This document shows, piece after piece, positions 39,619 through 48,491 of a stretch of DNA of 64,000 nt. Origin of the DNA: Candidatus Hinthialibacter antarcticus. GTDB taxonomy: Bacteria > Hinthialibacterota > Hinthialibacteria > Hinthialibacterales > Hinthialibacteraceae. A model generated the notes under the pieces. It saw nothing but the letters and a program-made list of their open reading frames with translations, was not told the origin of the DNA and did no database searches. How positions within the stretch are numbered: position 1 is the first letter of the stretch; every line of letters begins with the position of its first letter. The stretch is from positions 1 through 64,000 of the forward strand of contig JAVCCE010000073.1 in the NCBI GenBank assembly GCA_030765645.1. The letters run 5' to 3'. A program made the translations under genes and the position numbers.

Positions 39619-40009
39619 TTACGTCGAAAGAATGGCGCCTAATCCGCCAACGATCAGTACGAATACAATGAATCCTACAAATAGCAAACTGATTGCCGTC
39701 AAAACACCAAGAATGGTGAAATATGTTTTTAGTTTTCGTTGTGAATTAATAAACGCTTCCTGATTATTCGAAAGATTAGGCTTCTTCAACGGATGAAGCG
39801 GCGCTCATGAGCAAGATGCCCATCCAGATCGGCAGCCAGCAAAACAAAATCCCTCAAATGGTGAGGATCAAGAATACGCCGTTCAAAATGGTCATGATGC
39901 CTGTTAATTTAAGCCAGAACCTCCCCATATAGAGCGGGACGCTTAAAGAACGGATGATATCATTCTGTCCAGGAAGAGCAGGCGGCTGTTCTTCAAGTTG
40001 ATTGTCCAT
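39619..40009 (-). pseudogene. Broken DUF5362-like small membrane protein gene
   Basis: From ATG 40009 (with GGAGATC upstream) the frame reads MDNQLEEQPP...LYMGRFWLKLTGIMTILNG..., then meets an in-frame TGA at 39854-39856. It continues in the same frame as GILFCWLPIWMGILLMSAASSVEEA and stops at TAA 39776-39778. A +1 shift there restores a frame reading NLSNNQEAFINSQRKLKTYF, then a hydrophobic segment, ending at 39619. The joined protein (~128 aa) has the order N-terminal helix, WLPIW membrane segment, amphipathic linker, C-terminal helix that I recognise as DUF5362. One nonsense and one frameshift make it a pseudogene unless both are sequencing errors. It lies between two sulfatase genes. Confidence 0.75.
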
Positions 40010-40073
40010 TGATGATCTCCTTTTTAAGGTTACTAAAATTCATCTCAAAAATCATTGATCGTTCGTTGCGCTC

Positions 40074-40153
40074 GGCATGGGCGCCACTCCGCTCGCTTCA
40101 GTGCGGGCTTCCAGGCCCTTGTGCACAGGCGCTCCCAGAGTGGCGCCCATGCC
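40074..40153. repeat. Dispersed hairpin repeat copy D (complete)
   Basis: Perfect 16-bp outer stem GGCATGGGCGCCACTC / GAGTGGCGCCCATGCC around a 48-nt loop containing the conserved CTCGCTTCAGTGCGGGCTT and GTGCACAGGCGCTCC. The tail is absent here. The inner stem positions that read TGCAA/TTGCA in other copies read CGCC/GGCG here, with pairing kept. Confidence 0.88.
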
Positions 40154-40235
40154 TGACATCAATGTTCGCTATTCGATAAGCCAAAATTCCTTCTCGTGAA
40201 TCTTATTTTGTTAAAGCGTCTATTCAGTAACAGAA

Positions 40236-41720
40236 TCACCTCATAAACGGTGCGCTGCGTCCGCTTGTTTGGTAATACTCTAACAACCGGGTGAGATGTT
40301 CAACCACTTTTGGATATTTCTCATACATGTTTGTCGTTTCGGCATAATCGTTTTCGATGTCATACAACTGAATCGGCGGCAGATCCATTTCTTTCGCTTT
40401 ATTTGGCCTGGGGTCGCTCCACCCGCCGGAGCCGGGGCAGAGGTTGAGTTTCCATTTTCCCTGGCGAATCGAAAACGAGCCATTGATAGAGTGATGCACC
40501 GTCGCTTCACGAAGGGGCTTGTCTCGCTCTTCGCCGAGCAATGCAGGAAGAATGCTATAGCTGTCTTCGCCCGCGTCGCTGGGTAAGGGTTCATCAAGAA
40601 TCGCTGAACAGGTCGCGATTAAGTCCGTCAGGCAGATGGTTTCGTCAGAGGTCGAACCCGGCGCGATCTTACCCGGCCAGCGGGCGACGAAGGGAATGCG
40701 GTGTCCGCCCTCGAAGATGTCGGCTTTATGCCCGCGATAGATATAACTGGGGTCGTGCCCGAGTGGCTCGAGTTCGTCAAACTCAGCGCGGGGCGAGCAC
40801 CCGTTGTCGCTGGTGAAGATGACCAGGGTGTTGTTGCTGAGGCTGTGGCGCGACAGGGCGTCGAGGATTTGCCCGACGGCGTCGTCGCATTGCAGTACAA
40901 AGTCGCCGTAGGCGTTGGTCCCGCTTTTGCCTTGAAATTCTTTGGTTGGCAGAATCGGCGTGTGCGGCGCCGCAAGAGGGACGTACAAAAAGAACGGCTG
41001 GTCGGTTTCGCTGCGTTGCTTGATGTACTCGACCGATTTCTCCGTGACTTTTGGCAGTACGTCTGCGTGTTTGAAATCGGCGCCGGTCGGGCCTTTGCGC
41101 CAAAAGCCTTTGAAGTCTTTATTCTCGGTTTCGCGGTCAGGCGCAGCGGTGATGCCGTCGTTTTCGATGTAGACGTAAGGCGGCATGTCGAGCGAGGCGC
41201 TGATGCCGAAGAAGTAATCAAAGCCGACACTGTTCGGCCCGTTTTGGATGGGCTTGGTCACATCGTAATTGTCTTTTTCGCCTGCCCAGTCCATGCCGAG
41301 GTGCCACTTGCCGACGCAGCCGGTGTGGTAGCCGTTTCTCTTTAAGAACGATGCGACGGTCATGCGGCCCGGCTCGATCAGGCGTTCGGAATAGCCGTAC
41401 AAAACGCCGCTTTTGAGTTTGGAACGCCAGCAATAGCGTCCGGTCAGAATGCCGTAGCGCGTCGGCGTACACACCGCTGAACCCGAATGGGCGTCGGTGA
41501 ATTTGACGCCAGTCCGGGCGATACGGTCTACGTTTACCGTGTTCAGTTTTGAATTTTCGTTGAGGCAGGAAACATCGCCGTAGCCTAAGTCGTCCGCGAG
41601 AATGTAGACGATGTTTGGCTGCTGGCTTTGGTTTGCGATAGACGCCTGCGGCGCCATCAGCGAGAGTCCGCCAACGGCGCCGGTTTTTAGGAAGTTTCGA
41701 CGAGAGGTTTGATTTTGCAT
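40236..41720 (-). CDS. Sulfatase (type I, formylglycine), Tat-exported
   Basis: A 494-aa arylsulfatase A-like protein. The FGly motif CTPTR (84-88) is followed by the LTGRY that marks type I sulfatases. Metal-binding Asp residues are in LADDLGYGD (41-49) and FTSDNGC. The N-terminus carries a twin-arginine signal (SRRNFLKTG, 6-14). WHLGMDWAG and the PFFLYVPLAAPHTP segment are typical of the family. It differs from the other sulfatase in length and motif, so the two are distinct enzymes. A short Tat-signal-like ORF (41725-41781) with the better ribosome site lies immediately upstream, which may affect translation of this gene. Confidence 0.92.
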   Translation of the reverse strand: MQNQTSRRNFLKTGAVGGLSLMAPQASIANQSQQPNIVYILADDLGYGDVSCLNENSKLNTVNVDRIARTGVKFTDAHSGSAVCTPTRYGILTGRYCWRSKLKSGVLYGYSERLIEPGRMTVASFLKRNGYHTGCVGKWHLGMDWAGEKDNYDVTKPIQNGPNSVGFDYFFGISASLDMPPYVYIENDGITAAPDRETENKDFKGFWRKGPTGADFKHADVLPKVTEKSVEYIKQRSETDQPFFLYVPLAAPHTPILPTKEFQGKSGTNAYGDFVLQCDDAVGQILDALSRHSLSNNTLVIFTSDNGCSPRAEFDELEPLGHDPSYIYRGHKADIFEGGHRIPFVARWPGKIAPGSTSDETICLTDLIATCSAILDEPLPSDAGEDSYSILPALLGEERDKPLREATVHHSINGSFSIRQGKWKLNLCPGSGGWSDPRPNKAKEMDLPPIQLYDIENDYAETTNMYEKYPKVVEHLTRLLEYYQTSGRSAPFMR

Positions 41721-42023
41721 TCGCTTAACCCAATGTGACCGTCGATTTAACGGCGTTGCGGCGCGTGATTGATTTAGTCATTAAAATTCTCCCTTCACGG
41801 ATTATCCGTGGATTATTTTCAAACAAAAAACTCACTTCCGCTAAATAAGCGAAATGAATATCCCAATCGCTCTCTATTGCACCATATTGACGGGAATGAC
41901 TCAAGGAACCAGAGACGCGCTGCGATTGCCATAGGTTTGAGCCATTTTTTTTGGTAGAATGAGAATCTCTCAGTTTCCGCATCAGTTTGCTTTTCATCAA
42001 TCTATATTTCATGTTGGATTCGG
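41721..42023. other. Divergent intergenic region with mini-ORF and hairpin
   Basis: Between the minus-strand sulfatase and the plus-strand DUF1549 gene. It contains the 18-codon mini-ORF (41725-41781) and, just upstream of it, a hairpin with perfect arms CACGGA (41796-41801) and TCCGTG (41805-41810). No other gene and no clear promoter seen. Confidence 0.6.
41725..41781 (-). CDS. Tat-signal-like mini-ORF upstream of the sulfatase
   Basis: Eighteen codons, MTKSITRRNAVKSTVTLG, then TAA. It has AAGGGAG seven bases before the ATG, better than the sulfatase's own site, and ends 4 nt before the sulfatase ATG. It looks like the start of a twin-arginine signal cut off before its hydrophobic core: either the relic of a replaced gene or a coupling leader peptide. 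No evidence of expression. Confidence 0.4.
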   Translation of the reverse strand: MTKSITRRNAVKSTVTLG

Positions 42024-45000
42024 ATGTTTACATTCTTGCGAAAAAAATGCCTTCGAGGCGTTTTGATTGTTGTATTCGTTTCTCTGGGATTGTTACCGGC
42101 AAACGGGCAGGCGGTTGATTTTAATTTCCAAATTCGCCCGTTGTTATCAGACCGTTGCTTTACGTGCCACGGGCCGGATGAAAACAAGCGCGTGTTGAAC
42201 CTGCGCCTGGATACTCCTGAAGGCGTATTTGGCGAATTGCTCACCGGCGAAGGCAAAGCGATTGCTCCCGGTAACCCGGAAGAAAGCGTCCTGGTCAACC
42301 GCATTCGTTCACATGAAGATTCATACCGTATGCCGCCGACGGATTCTAACTTGTCGCTAACGCAAGACGAAATTGACTTGATCGTTGCGTGGGTCGAGCA
42401 GGGCGCTGAATACAAGCCGCATTGGTCGCTGATCCCGCTTGGTCCGGCGGGCCTGCCACAAGATATTGCGCTCGATATTGATTTTTTTATTGAACGAAAA
42501 CTCGCGCAAAACCAACTGGCGTTTTCAGAGGAAGCAGACAACGAATTGCTGCTGCGGCGTTTGGCGTTTGACCTGACCGGGCTGCCGCCCACGATTGAAG
42601 AACTCGACGCCTTTCTCGACGACGAGGCGCAGAATGCGTATGAGCGCGCGGTTGATCGTTTGCTCGCCTCGCCGCATTACGGCGAGCGCATGGCGGTCGA
42701 TTGGCTGGACGCGGCCCGTTATGCGGACACCTACGGCTATCAGGCCGACAACTTCCGCCCCGCGTGGCGCTGGCGCGACTGGGTGATTGAGGCCTTCAAC
42801 CAGAACATGCCGTTCGACCAGTTTATCGAATGGCAACTGGCAGGCGACCTGGAGCCGAACCCCAGTCGCGAGCAGATCATCGCCACCGGATTCAACCGCA
42901 ACCATCCCCAAAACGCCGAAGGCGGAATTATCAACGAAGAATATCGGGTGGAATACGCCGCTGACCGCACCAACACACTGGGGCGGGCGTTGATGGGCGT
43001 GACGCTGGAATGCGCCCGCTGCCATGACCATAAGTTTGACCCGATTTCACAAAAAGACTATTACCAACTTCTCAGTTTTTTCAATAACGTAGACGAGGGC
43101 GGGCAAATCACCTGGAGCAACCTCGATCTTCCCGCGCCAACCTTGCTGTTGCCGACGGATGAACAGGCGAAAGAGATACAGCAATACGACAATCGCATCC
43201 ATTCGATCGAAGATGAAATAGACGCCTTGCGTTCTACACGCAAAGAAAAATTTAAGCAGTGGTTTGGTTCGCTTGAGCAACCAGGCGCCGTGCCATCGGC
43301 GGAGGCTGTTTGGCCAATAGCAATGTTTGATTTTGAAGACGCGTCCAATCAGCGCATCGCCAATACGGTCAGCGACGTCACCGGGCGGGTGCTTGATCCG
43401 GTGACGATGGGGCTTGCGAAGCCGCCCCTGCAAACTGTCGAAGGCAAGTCGGGCAATGCGGTGCAATTTGACGGCGACCACATGTTGGACTTTCCCGGCC
43501 TGGGGCGCTTCAAGCGCGGTAATGCGTTCTCTATCGGCGTATGGGTGAACCTGCCGGATGCGCTGGCGGACGGCGTGATCGTCCACAGCAATCGCGGCGG
43601 CATTATCTATAGTTTCAAAGGCTTTCAACTCTCGCTGAGCGATCACCATTTTGATGTACGTTTGTCGGCGAATTTTCCTTATAACTCCATTCATCTTTTG
43701 TCTGAACACTCTGCGCCGAAACAACAGTGGATTCATTTGTTGGCGACGTATGACGGTTCCAGCAAGGCCTCTGGTACGCGCTTATATGTGAATGGCGTCG
43801 AACAGGCGATGACCGTCAAGCGCGATAATTTATATCGCGACATCGTGTTCGATAAAGAAGGAATCGGGACCAACCTGCGCGCGGGCGCGCGTTGGCGTTC
43901 AAAGGGCATGACCGGCGGGCGGATGGATGAACTCGCGCTGTATGACCGGGCGCTGACCGCATTCGAAGCGCGGGCTGTTGCTGGTAAATCCCGCGACGGC
44001 GATTGGCTGCCAACGCCGATGTCAGAAGAAGAACGAAATGAATTGTATGACTATTACGCCGCCGCCATTGATGAAGACGCGTCGCGATTGAGAAATGAGT
44101 TAGAACAAGCGCGGCTTGAACGAAACGCGCTGGTCGAAGACGTTGAAGAAGTGATGGTGATGGCTGAGATGCCGCAGCCGCGCCAGGCGTATTTGCTAAA
44201 GCGCGGCGCCTATGACCAACACGGCGAAGAAGTGTTTCCCGATACGCCGCAAAGCATCATGGCGTTTCGCGAGTCGATGCCGAAAAATCGACTGGGACTG
44301 TCGCAATGGTTGACGCATCCCAAAAACCCATTGACCGCGCGGGTGATCGTGAATCGGCTCTGGCAGCAATTTTTTGGAACCGGCATCGTCAAGACGGCGG
44401 AGGATTTCGGCAGCCAGGGCGACCTGCCAAGCCATCCCGAATTGCTGGATTGGCTCGCGATGGAATTCATTCATTCTGGCTGGGACGTCAAAGCGCTGGT
44501 CAAACAAATTGTGACCACCCGCGTCTATCGGCAATCATCAATCGCGAGCGACCGCTTGCGCGAGATTGACCCGGATAATCGCCTATTGGCGCGCGGCCCT
44601 GCGCGGCGATTGAGCGCTGAGATGTTGCGCGACCAGTCGCTGGCGGCGAGCGGGTTGTGGGTTGAAACAATCGGCGGACCTAGCGTGAAGCCCTATCAGC
44701 CGGAGGGCTTATGGGCGTTTGGCATGAACCCGAACTACAACCAGGATACCGGCGACAAGTTATATCGCCGCAGCCTCTACACCTTCTGGAAACGCACCGT
44801 TCCGCCGCCCTCGATGAACCTGTTCGACGCTCCCAGCCGCAGCGTGTGTACGGTGCGCCGCCAGCAGACCAACACGCCCTTGCAAGCGTTGGTGGTGATG
44901 AACGATCCACAGTTCGTCGAAGCGGCGCGGGTGTTGGCGCAACGCATCATGAAGTTACGCGAGACGCCGAACGAACGAATCGCGTTGGCGTTTCGCTTGC

Positions 45001-45218
45001 TCGCTACGAGGCGACCCCGTGGGCAGGAATCAGGAATTTTGATGAAATTATATAATCAACAATTGAAAGCGTTTCAGAGCGATCCCTCCAAAATGCAGGG
45101 CTGGCTCCATGCGGGCGAGTCCGTGCGAGATGAATCGCTCGACGAAGCCGAACTGGCGGCGTACGCGGTTGTGGTGAACGCGATTCAAAATTCCGACGCC
45201 AGTCTGATGCAGAGGTGA
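42024..45218 (+). CDS. PSD1-cytochrome/DUF1549/DUF1553 protein with LamG-like domain
   Basis: A 1064-aa secreted protein. After a signal peptide (about residues 8-27) comes a c-type cytochrome domain with CFTCH (about 49-53), then DUF1549 (about 155-350, with HYGERMAVDWLDAARYADT and CARCHDH). A laminin-G/concanavalin-like domain is inserted at about 455-655 (GKSGNAVQFDGDHMLDFPGLGRF, ...GGRMDELALYDRALT). DUF1553 is C-terminal (about 745-1030, with NPLTARVIVNRLWQQFFGTG and TNTPLQALVVMNDPQF). The inserted LamG suggests carbohydrate binding. It is paired with the DUF1501 gene 3 nt downstream, and its upstream neighbour is a divergent sulfatase. Confidence 0.93.
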   Translation: MFTFLRKKCLRGVLIVVFVSLGLLPANGQAVDFNFQIRPLLSDRCFTCHGPDENKRVLNLRLDTPEGVFGELLTGEGKAIAPGNPEESVLVNRIRSHEDSYRMPPTDSNLSLTQDEIDLIVAWVEQGAEYKPHWSLIPLGPAGLPQDIALDIDFFIERKLAQNQLAFSEEADNELLLRRLAFDLTGLPPTIEELDAFLDDEAQNAYERAVDRLLASPHYGERMAVDWLDAARYADTYGYQADNFRPAWRWRDWVIEAFNQNMPFDQFIEWQLAGDLEPNPSREQIIATGFNRNHPQNAEGGIINEEYRVEYAADRTNTLGRALMGVTLECARCHDHKFDPISQKDYYQLLSFFNNVDEGGQITWSNLDLPAPTLLLPTDEQAKEIQQYDNRIHSIEDEIDALRSTRKEKFKQWFGSLEQPGAVPSAEAVWPIAMFDFEDASNQRIANTVSDVTGRVLDPVTMGLAKPPLQTVEGKSGNAVQFDGDHMLDFPGLGRFKRGNAFSIGVWVNLPDALADGVIVHSNRGGIIYSFKGFQLSLSDHHFDVRLSANFPYNSIHLLSEHSAPKQQWIHLLATYDGSSKASGTRLYVNGVEQAMTVKRDNLYRDIVFDKEGIGTNLRAGARWRSKGMTGGRMDELALYDRALTAFEARAVAGKSRDGDWLPTPMSEEERNELYDYYAAAIDEDASRLRNELEQARLERNALVEDVEEVMVMAEMPQPRQAYLLKRGAYDQHGEEVFPDTPQSIMAFRESMPKNRLGLSQWLTHPKNPLTARVIVNRLWQQFFGTGIVKTAEDFGSQGDLPSHPELLDWLAMEFIHSGWDVKALVKQIVTTRVYRQSSIASDRLREIDPDNRLLARGPARRLSAEMLRDQSLAASGLWVETIGGPSVKPYQPEGLWAFGMNPNYNQDTGDKLYRRSLYTFWKRTVPPPSMNLFDAPSRSVCTVRRQQTNTPLQALVVMNDPQFVEAARVLAQRIMKLRETPNERIALAFRLLATRRPRGQESGILMKLYNQQLKAFQSDPSKMQGWLHAGESVRDESLDEAELAAYAVVVNAIQNSDASLMQR

Positions 45219-45221
45219 ACC

Positions 45222-46667
45222 ATGCAAGATGCGCTTCATAAACTTCATTTGTTAGACCGCAGGCGCTTTCTCAATCAAACCTCGTTGGGAATGGGCGCGG
45301 TTGCGTTGAATTCGCTGCTGGCGCCGGGCGTGAATGCGGACCAGCGTCAATCATCGGGCGGCGTATTGAACCAATTGCATTTTCCCGCTCGCGCAAAACG
45401 AGTGATCTATCTATTCCAAAGCGGTGGGCCGTCGCAGATGGAACTGTTTGATTACAAACCCATGCTCGACAAGATGCACGGACAGCAATTGCCTGACTCC
45501 GTCCGCAAAGGCCAGCGCCTCACCGGGATGAGCGGCGGGCAGTCGAGCCTTCCATTGGCGCGGTCGATCTTTTCGTTTGCGCAACATGGAAACAGCGGTT
45601 CCTGGGTCAGCGAGTTGATGCCGCATACGGCGAAGATTGTTGATGAATTATGTTTCATCCACTCCATGCACACCGAGGCGATCAATCATGACCCGGCGAT
45701 TACGTTCTTTCAGACGGGGTCGCAGTTGCCGGGGCGCCCCAGTATTGGTTCCTGGCTGAGTTACGGGCTGGGAACGGACAACAAAGACCTACCGGAATTT
45801 ATCGTACTTGTTTCAAAAAACGGCAGCGGGCAGCCGCTCTATGCGCGCTTGTGGGGCAGCGGCTTTTTACCGTCGAAACATCAGGGCGTTCAGTTTCGTT
45901 CCGGCGCTGACCCGGTGTTGTATCTCAAAAATCCCGAAGGCTACCATGCCGACGATCGCAAAGGGATGCTGGATGCGCTCAAGCAATTAGAACAAGCGCA
46001 ACACGAAACCGTCGGCGATCCAGAAATCAATAACCGACTCGCGCAATATGAAATGGCCTATCGAATGCAGATGTCCGTGCCGGAAGCGCTTGACCTCTCG
46101 GACGAGCCAGAGTCGATCTTTGAGCAGTATGGGCCGGATGCGAAAGACCCCGGGACGTACGCATACAATTGCTTGCTGGCGCGGCGCTTGGCCGAACGCG
46201 ATGTGAAGTTCATTCAGTTATACCATCAGGGGTGGGACCAACACGGCAACTTGCCGAATGCGATTAAAAAACAATGCAGGGCAACCGACCAAGCCTCTGC
46301 CGCTTTGGTGATGGACTTAAAACAACGAGGGTTGCTTGACGATACGCTGGTGATTTGGGGCGGCGAGTTTGGTCGCACCAATTATTCGCAAGGCCAATTG
46401 ACGGAAGAAGATTACGGTCGCGATCATCATCCGCGATGCTTTACTATTTGGATGGCGGGCGCAGGCGTCAAAGCAGGATTACACTACGGAACGACGGATG
46501 AGTTAGGTTACAACATTACAGAAAACCCGGTGCATGTGCATGATTTTCAGGCGACCCTTCTTCACCTGTTAGGCGTTGACCATGAAAAACTGGCGTATAA
46601 ATTTCAAGGCCGCCGCTTTCGCTTGACGGATGTACATGGTAAGGTCGTTCATGATTTAATCGCTTGA
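45222..46667 (+). CDS. DUF1501 protein, third cassette
   Basis: A 481-aa DUF1501 protein. The N-terminus [18 protein letters not shown] has a twin-arginine motif. Core motifs: [77 protein letters not shown] and the terminal [19 protein letters not shown]. The start is 3 nt after the DUF1553 stop, so the two are one transcriptional unit. It is closer in motif detail to the protein at 21921-23408 than to that at 10830-12203, matching the two cytochrome-type DUF1553 partners. A terminator follows. Confidence 0.93.
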   Translation: MQDALHKLHLLDRRRFLNQTSLGMGAVALNSLLAPGVNADQRQSSGGVLNQLHFPARAKRVIYLFQSGGPSQMELFDYKPMLDKMHGQQLPDSVRKGQRLTGMSGGQSSLPLARSIFSFAQHGNSGSWVSELMPHTAKIVDELCFIHSMHTEAINHDPAITFFQTGSQLPGRPSIGSWLSYGLGTDNKDLPEFIVLVSKNGSGQPLYARLWGSGFLPSKHQGVQFRSGADPVLYLKNPEGYHADDRKGMLDALKQLEQAQHETVGDPEINNRLAQYEMAYRMQMSVPEALDLSDEPESIFEQYGPDAKDPGTYAYNCLLARRLAERDVKFIQLYHQGWDQHGNLPNAIKKQCRATDQASAALVMDLKQRGLLDDTLVIWGGEFGRTNYSQGQLTEEDYGRDHHPRCFTIWMAGAGVKAGLHYGTTDELGYNITENPVHVHDFQATLLHLLGVDHEKLAYKFQGRRFRLTDVHGKVVHDLIA

Positions 46668-46731
46668 TTATTTTATGACCATAATTCGAGAATGGTTCGT
46701 CCTAATACTAGTCCCATGAATTGTCGGCAGA

Positions 46732-46753
46732 GGCTGCTGGGCAGCCTTTCTTT
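46732..46753 (+). terminator. Rho-independent terminator of the third DUF1501 cassette
   Basis: GGCTGC (46732-46737) pairs with GCAGCC (46741-46746) over a 3-nt loop and is followed by TTTCTTT. It lies 65 nt after the stop codon. Confidence 0.7.
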
Positions 46754-46863
46754 AGTAAGTAATGGTAGATTTTTATACAATTTGTATTTTGTAGCAATTT
46801 AGTCTTTCCAAGAAGGGCTGATATCTACTATGCTATCCTATTGAAGATCATTATGTGGAAATT

Positions 46864-47886
46864 ATGAAAACGCACTTATCGCTTATTATCGTTTCTATCT
46901 ATTCGGTTGAGTATCTGAAAGAGATACTCCATCTTGATGACGTTGACGATTGGATTCTGGAGTCGCTGGCGCCAGATGATTCGCTGCCGCTCAATCGGCC
47001 GTCTGGAATCCAACTTGCCCGCGCGGATGCAGAGCGCGCGATTTCGTGGCGTATCCATGTCGGGCCGTTTGACGAAAAGGAATCCATTGACGCGGTGCGC
47101 CAATGGATGAACCAGTTAGTGAACCAATTTGGGCGTCTGCCGATTCTGTTCTATATGCTGCTGGGGTCGACGGAGGAAACGATTAATACGGTTGATGTTG
47201 ATGAACTGTCAGAATCAACCAGCGGCCCGTTGTTGTTAATTGAAAAACGCTTGTGGCGCCTCAGCCAGATGTATCAAATGGCGTTCCCGAAAGAGAGTGA
47301 GTGGTTCCCTGAAAAACGGGGGCTTTTCTTCATCAACCGTGAACCCGAAAAAATTTGGATAGAGCGCTTAGAGTCAAACATCCATGAACTGCATTCGCGT
47401 TGGACGCGCCATCCGCTTGATTACGCTCCAATGGATGATTCGCTACTGCATCCTGAAATTCGCGAAGAGCGGCAGCGCATGGACAATGTTATCAATATTC
47501 CCACCACCAGCCAAAAGACGTTCGAGCCGGAAAAAGTAGTCATTCACCTGATGAAAGGCGAGCGGGCGGATACGATCAGCTTGCGGGCGTATCAAGATAC
47601 GCCGATTGGAAAGCGTTTGGGCGGGCGTTCATTGCTGGCCTCTTGTAATAAAGACATTAACTTGATATCCGGCTGGCGCGACAATAACACATCGTTTGAA
47701 GTACACAACGCAGCGTCGATGAATTTCGAAGCGGCGGCCCCGCAGGGCAGCCTGCCTGAGGCGATGATGACCGGACGGGTTCGTTTGAAAAACGCTTGGA
47801 TCGAAGGAGAGAACAAGTCGCCGACTTTGCCTACGGAACCGATCCGGGCGCGTCAACGGATGGTCTGGCCGAACTCGAACCGCTAA
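46864..47886 (+). CDS. Conserved-looking protein of unknown function, 340 aa
   Basis: I do not recognise this protein. It has no signal peptide or clear membrane segment beyond a hydrophobic N-terminal strand (THLSLIIVSIYSV). Residues 1-160 are acidic and helix-rich; the last ~120 residues (QKTFEPEKVVIHLMKGERADTI..., GWRDNNTSFEVHNAASM) look beta-rich, followed by a basic end (RARQRMVWPNSNR). ATG 46864 has GTGGA upstream; GTG 46855 is in frame. The gene is followed after 29 nt by a small gene on the same strand, so the two probably form an operon set off by terminators at 46732-46753 and 48350-48389. Confidence 0.7.
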   Translation: MKTHLSLIIVSIYSVEYLKEILHLDDVDDWILESLAPDDSLPLNRPSGIQLARADAERAISWRIHVGPFDEKESIDAVRQWMNQLVNQFGRLPILFYMLLGSTEETINTVDVDELSESTSGPLLLIEKRLWRLSQMYQMAFPKESEWFPEKRGLFFINREPEKIWIERLESNIHELHSRWTRHPLDYAPMDDSLLHPEIREERQRMDNVINIPTTSQKTFEPEKVVIHLMKGERADTISLRAYQDTPIGKRLGGRSLLASCNKDINLISGWRDNNTSFEVHNAASMNFEAAAPQGSLPEAMMTGRVRLKNAWIEGENKSPTLPTEPIRARQRMVWPNSNR

Positions 47887-47915
47887 TAGCTGGTGAGAAA
47901 AGAAAGAATAAAACG

Positions 47916-48227
47916 ATGAAATTGACTGTTCATTTAGAATTAGAAAACCCCACCGCTGAGCCGCAAACCATCGTGTTTGAGAAGGGCCGCTGTTTTGAAG
48001 TCGCCTCTCCGTCTGCGGGGTTGCAGAACGCCGTATTGGCCAAAACATCTAAAATCGTTGTGCCGCCGAAGGGAACGGTTGAGGTCGATCTCAAGGCGTA
48101 TTGTTTGAACGAATTCCGCGATATGACGCCCGTTCACCACACCGCATTTGCAACGCCGTTTATGTTTACAAAAAAATATGAAAATCAGGACGAAGTCTGG
48201 GCCTGGATGAAACGCCCGGCGGCCTGA
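47916..48227 (+). CDS. Small beta-sandwich-like protein of unknown function
   Basis: A 103-aa protein starting MKLTVHLELENPT at ATG 47916, with GAGAAAAGAAAG upstream. Longer in-frame starts overlap the previous gene and add non-homologous sequence. The pattern 'LENPT..P.TIVFEKGR.FEV...LQNAVL......VPPKGTVEVDLKAYCLNE' suggests a single Ig-like or beta-sandwich module; I have seen similar 'AYCLN' modules in unannotated proteins but cannot name a family. No signal peptide. Probably cotranscribed with the preceding unknown gene. Confidence 0.7.
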   Translation: MKLTVHLELENPTAEPQTIVFEKGRCFEVASPSAGLQNAVLAKTSKIVVPPKGTVEVDLKAYCLNEFRDMTPVHHTAFATPFMFTKKYENQDEVWAWMKRPAA

Positions 48228-48240
48228 TTCCACTACTGAC

Positions 48241-48332
48241 TGATTGGTTTGTCAATTTGTGAAATGCCGGAGCCTGTATCTGAATAAAGATTATGGTTAT
48301 CCATCAATGTAGGTACTCACTTAACGGATGAA
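48241..48332 (+). repeat. Tail repeat copy E (without hairpin)
   Basis: TGATTGGTTTGTCAATTTGTGAAATGCC, read in two parts, is nearly identical to bases 24-51. The rest (TATCCATCAATGTAGGTACTCACTTAACGGATGAACC in two parts) matches copy A. The hairpin half is missing, so the tail can occur alone. Confidence 0.85.
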
Positions 48333-48349
48333 CCAGAAGAAATGATGTT

Positions 48350-48389
48350 AAAAAAACTCCCCCAAGGTGAACTGCCCCGGGGGAGTTTT
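48350..48389. terminator. Bidirectional terminator
   Basis: AAAACTCCCCC (48353-48363) and GGGGGAGTTTT (48379-48389) form a perfect 11-bp stem with T runs on both strands. It serves the plus-strand gene ending at 48227 and the minus-strand gene ending at 48492. Confidence 0.93.
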
Positions 48390-48491
48390 GCTTATTCGTT
48401 TGTAAGATTGTCCGCTGCAATTGGTTTACTCATAAAAAATCGAACGTTATTTCAAGCACAGCAATCTGTGTCCCTACTATAGAGATTTCTA

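Noticed and set aside
39854-39856. TGA read as selenocysteine or tryptophan
   Set aside because: No selenocysteine insertion hairpin is evident, many genes here end with TGA (for example at 14694), and a second lesion follows downstream, so decay is simpler.
41725-42012. 95-aa minus-strand frame as a real protein
   Set aside because: The upstream part is basic and low in conservation signals. Only the last 18 codons have a ribosome site and a Tat-like motif, so only those are listed.
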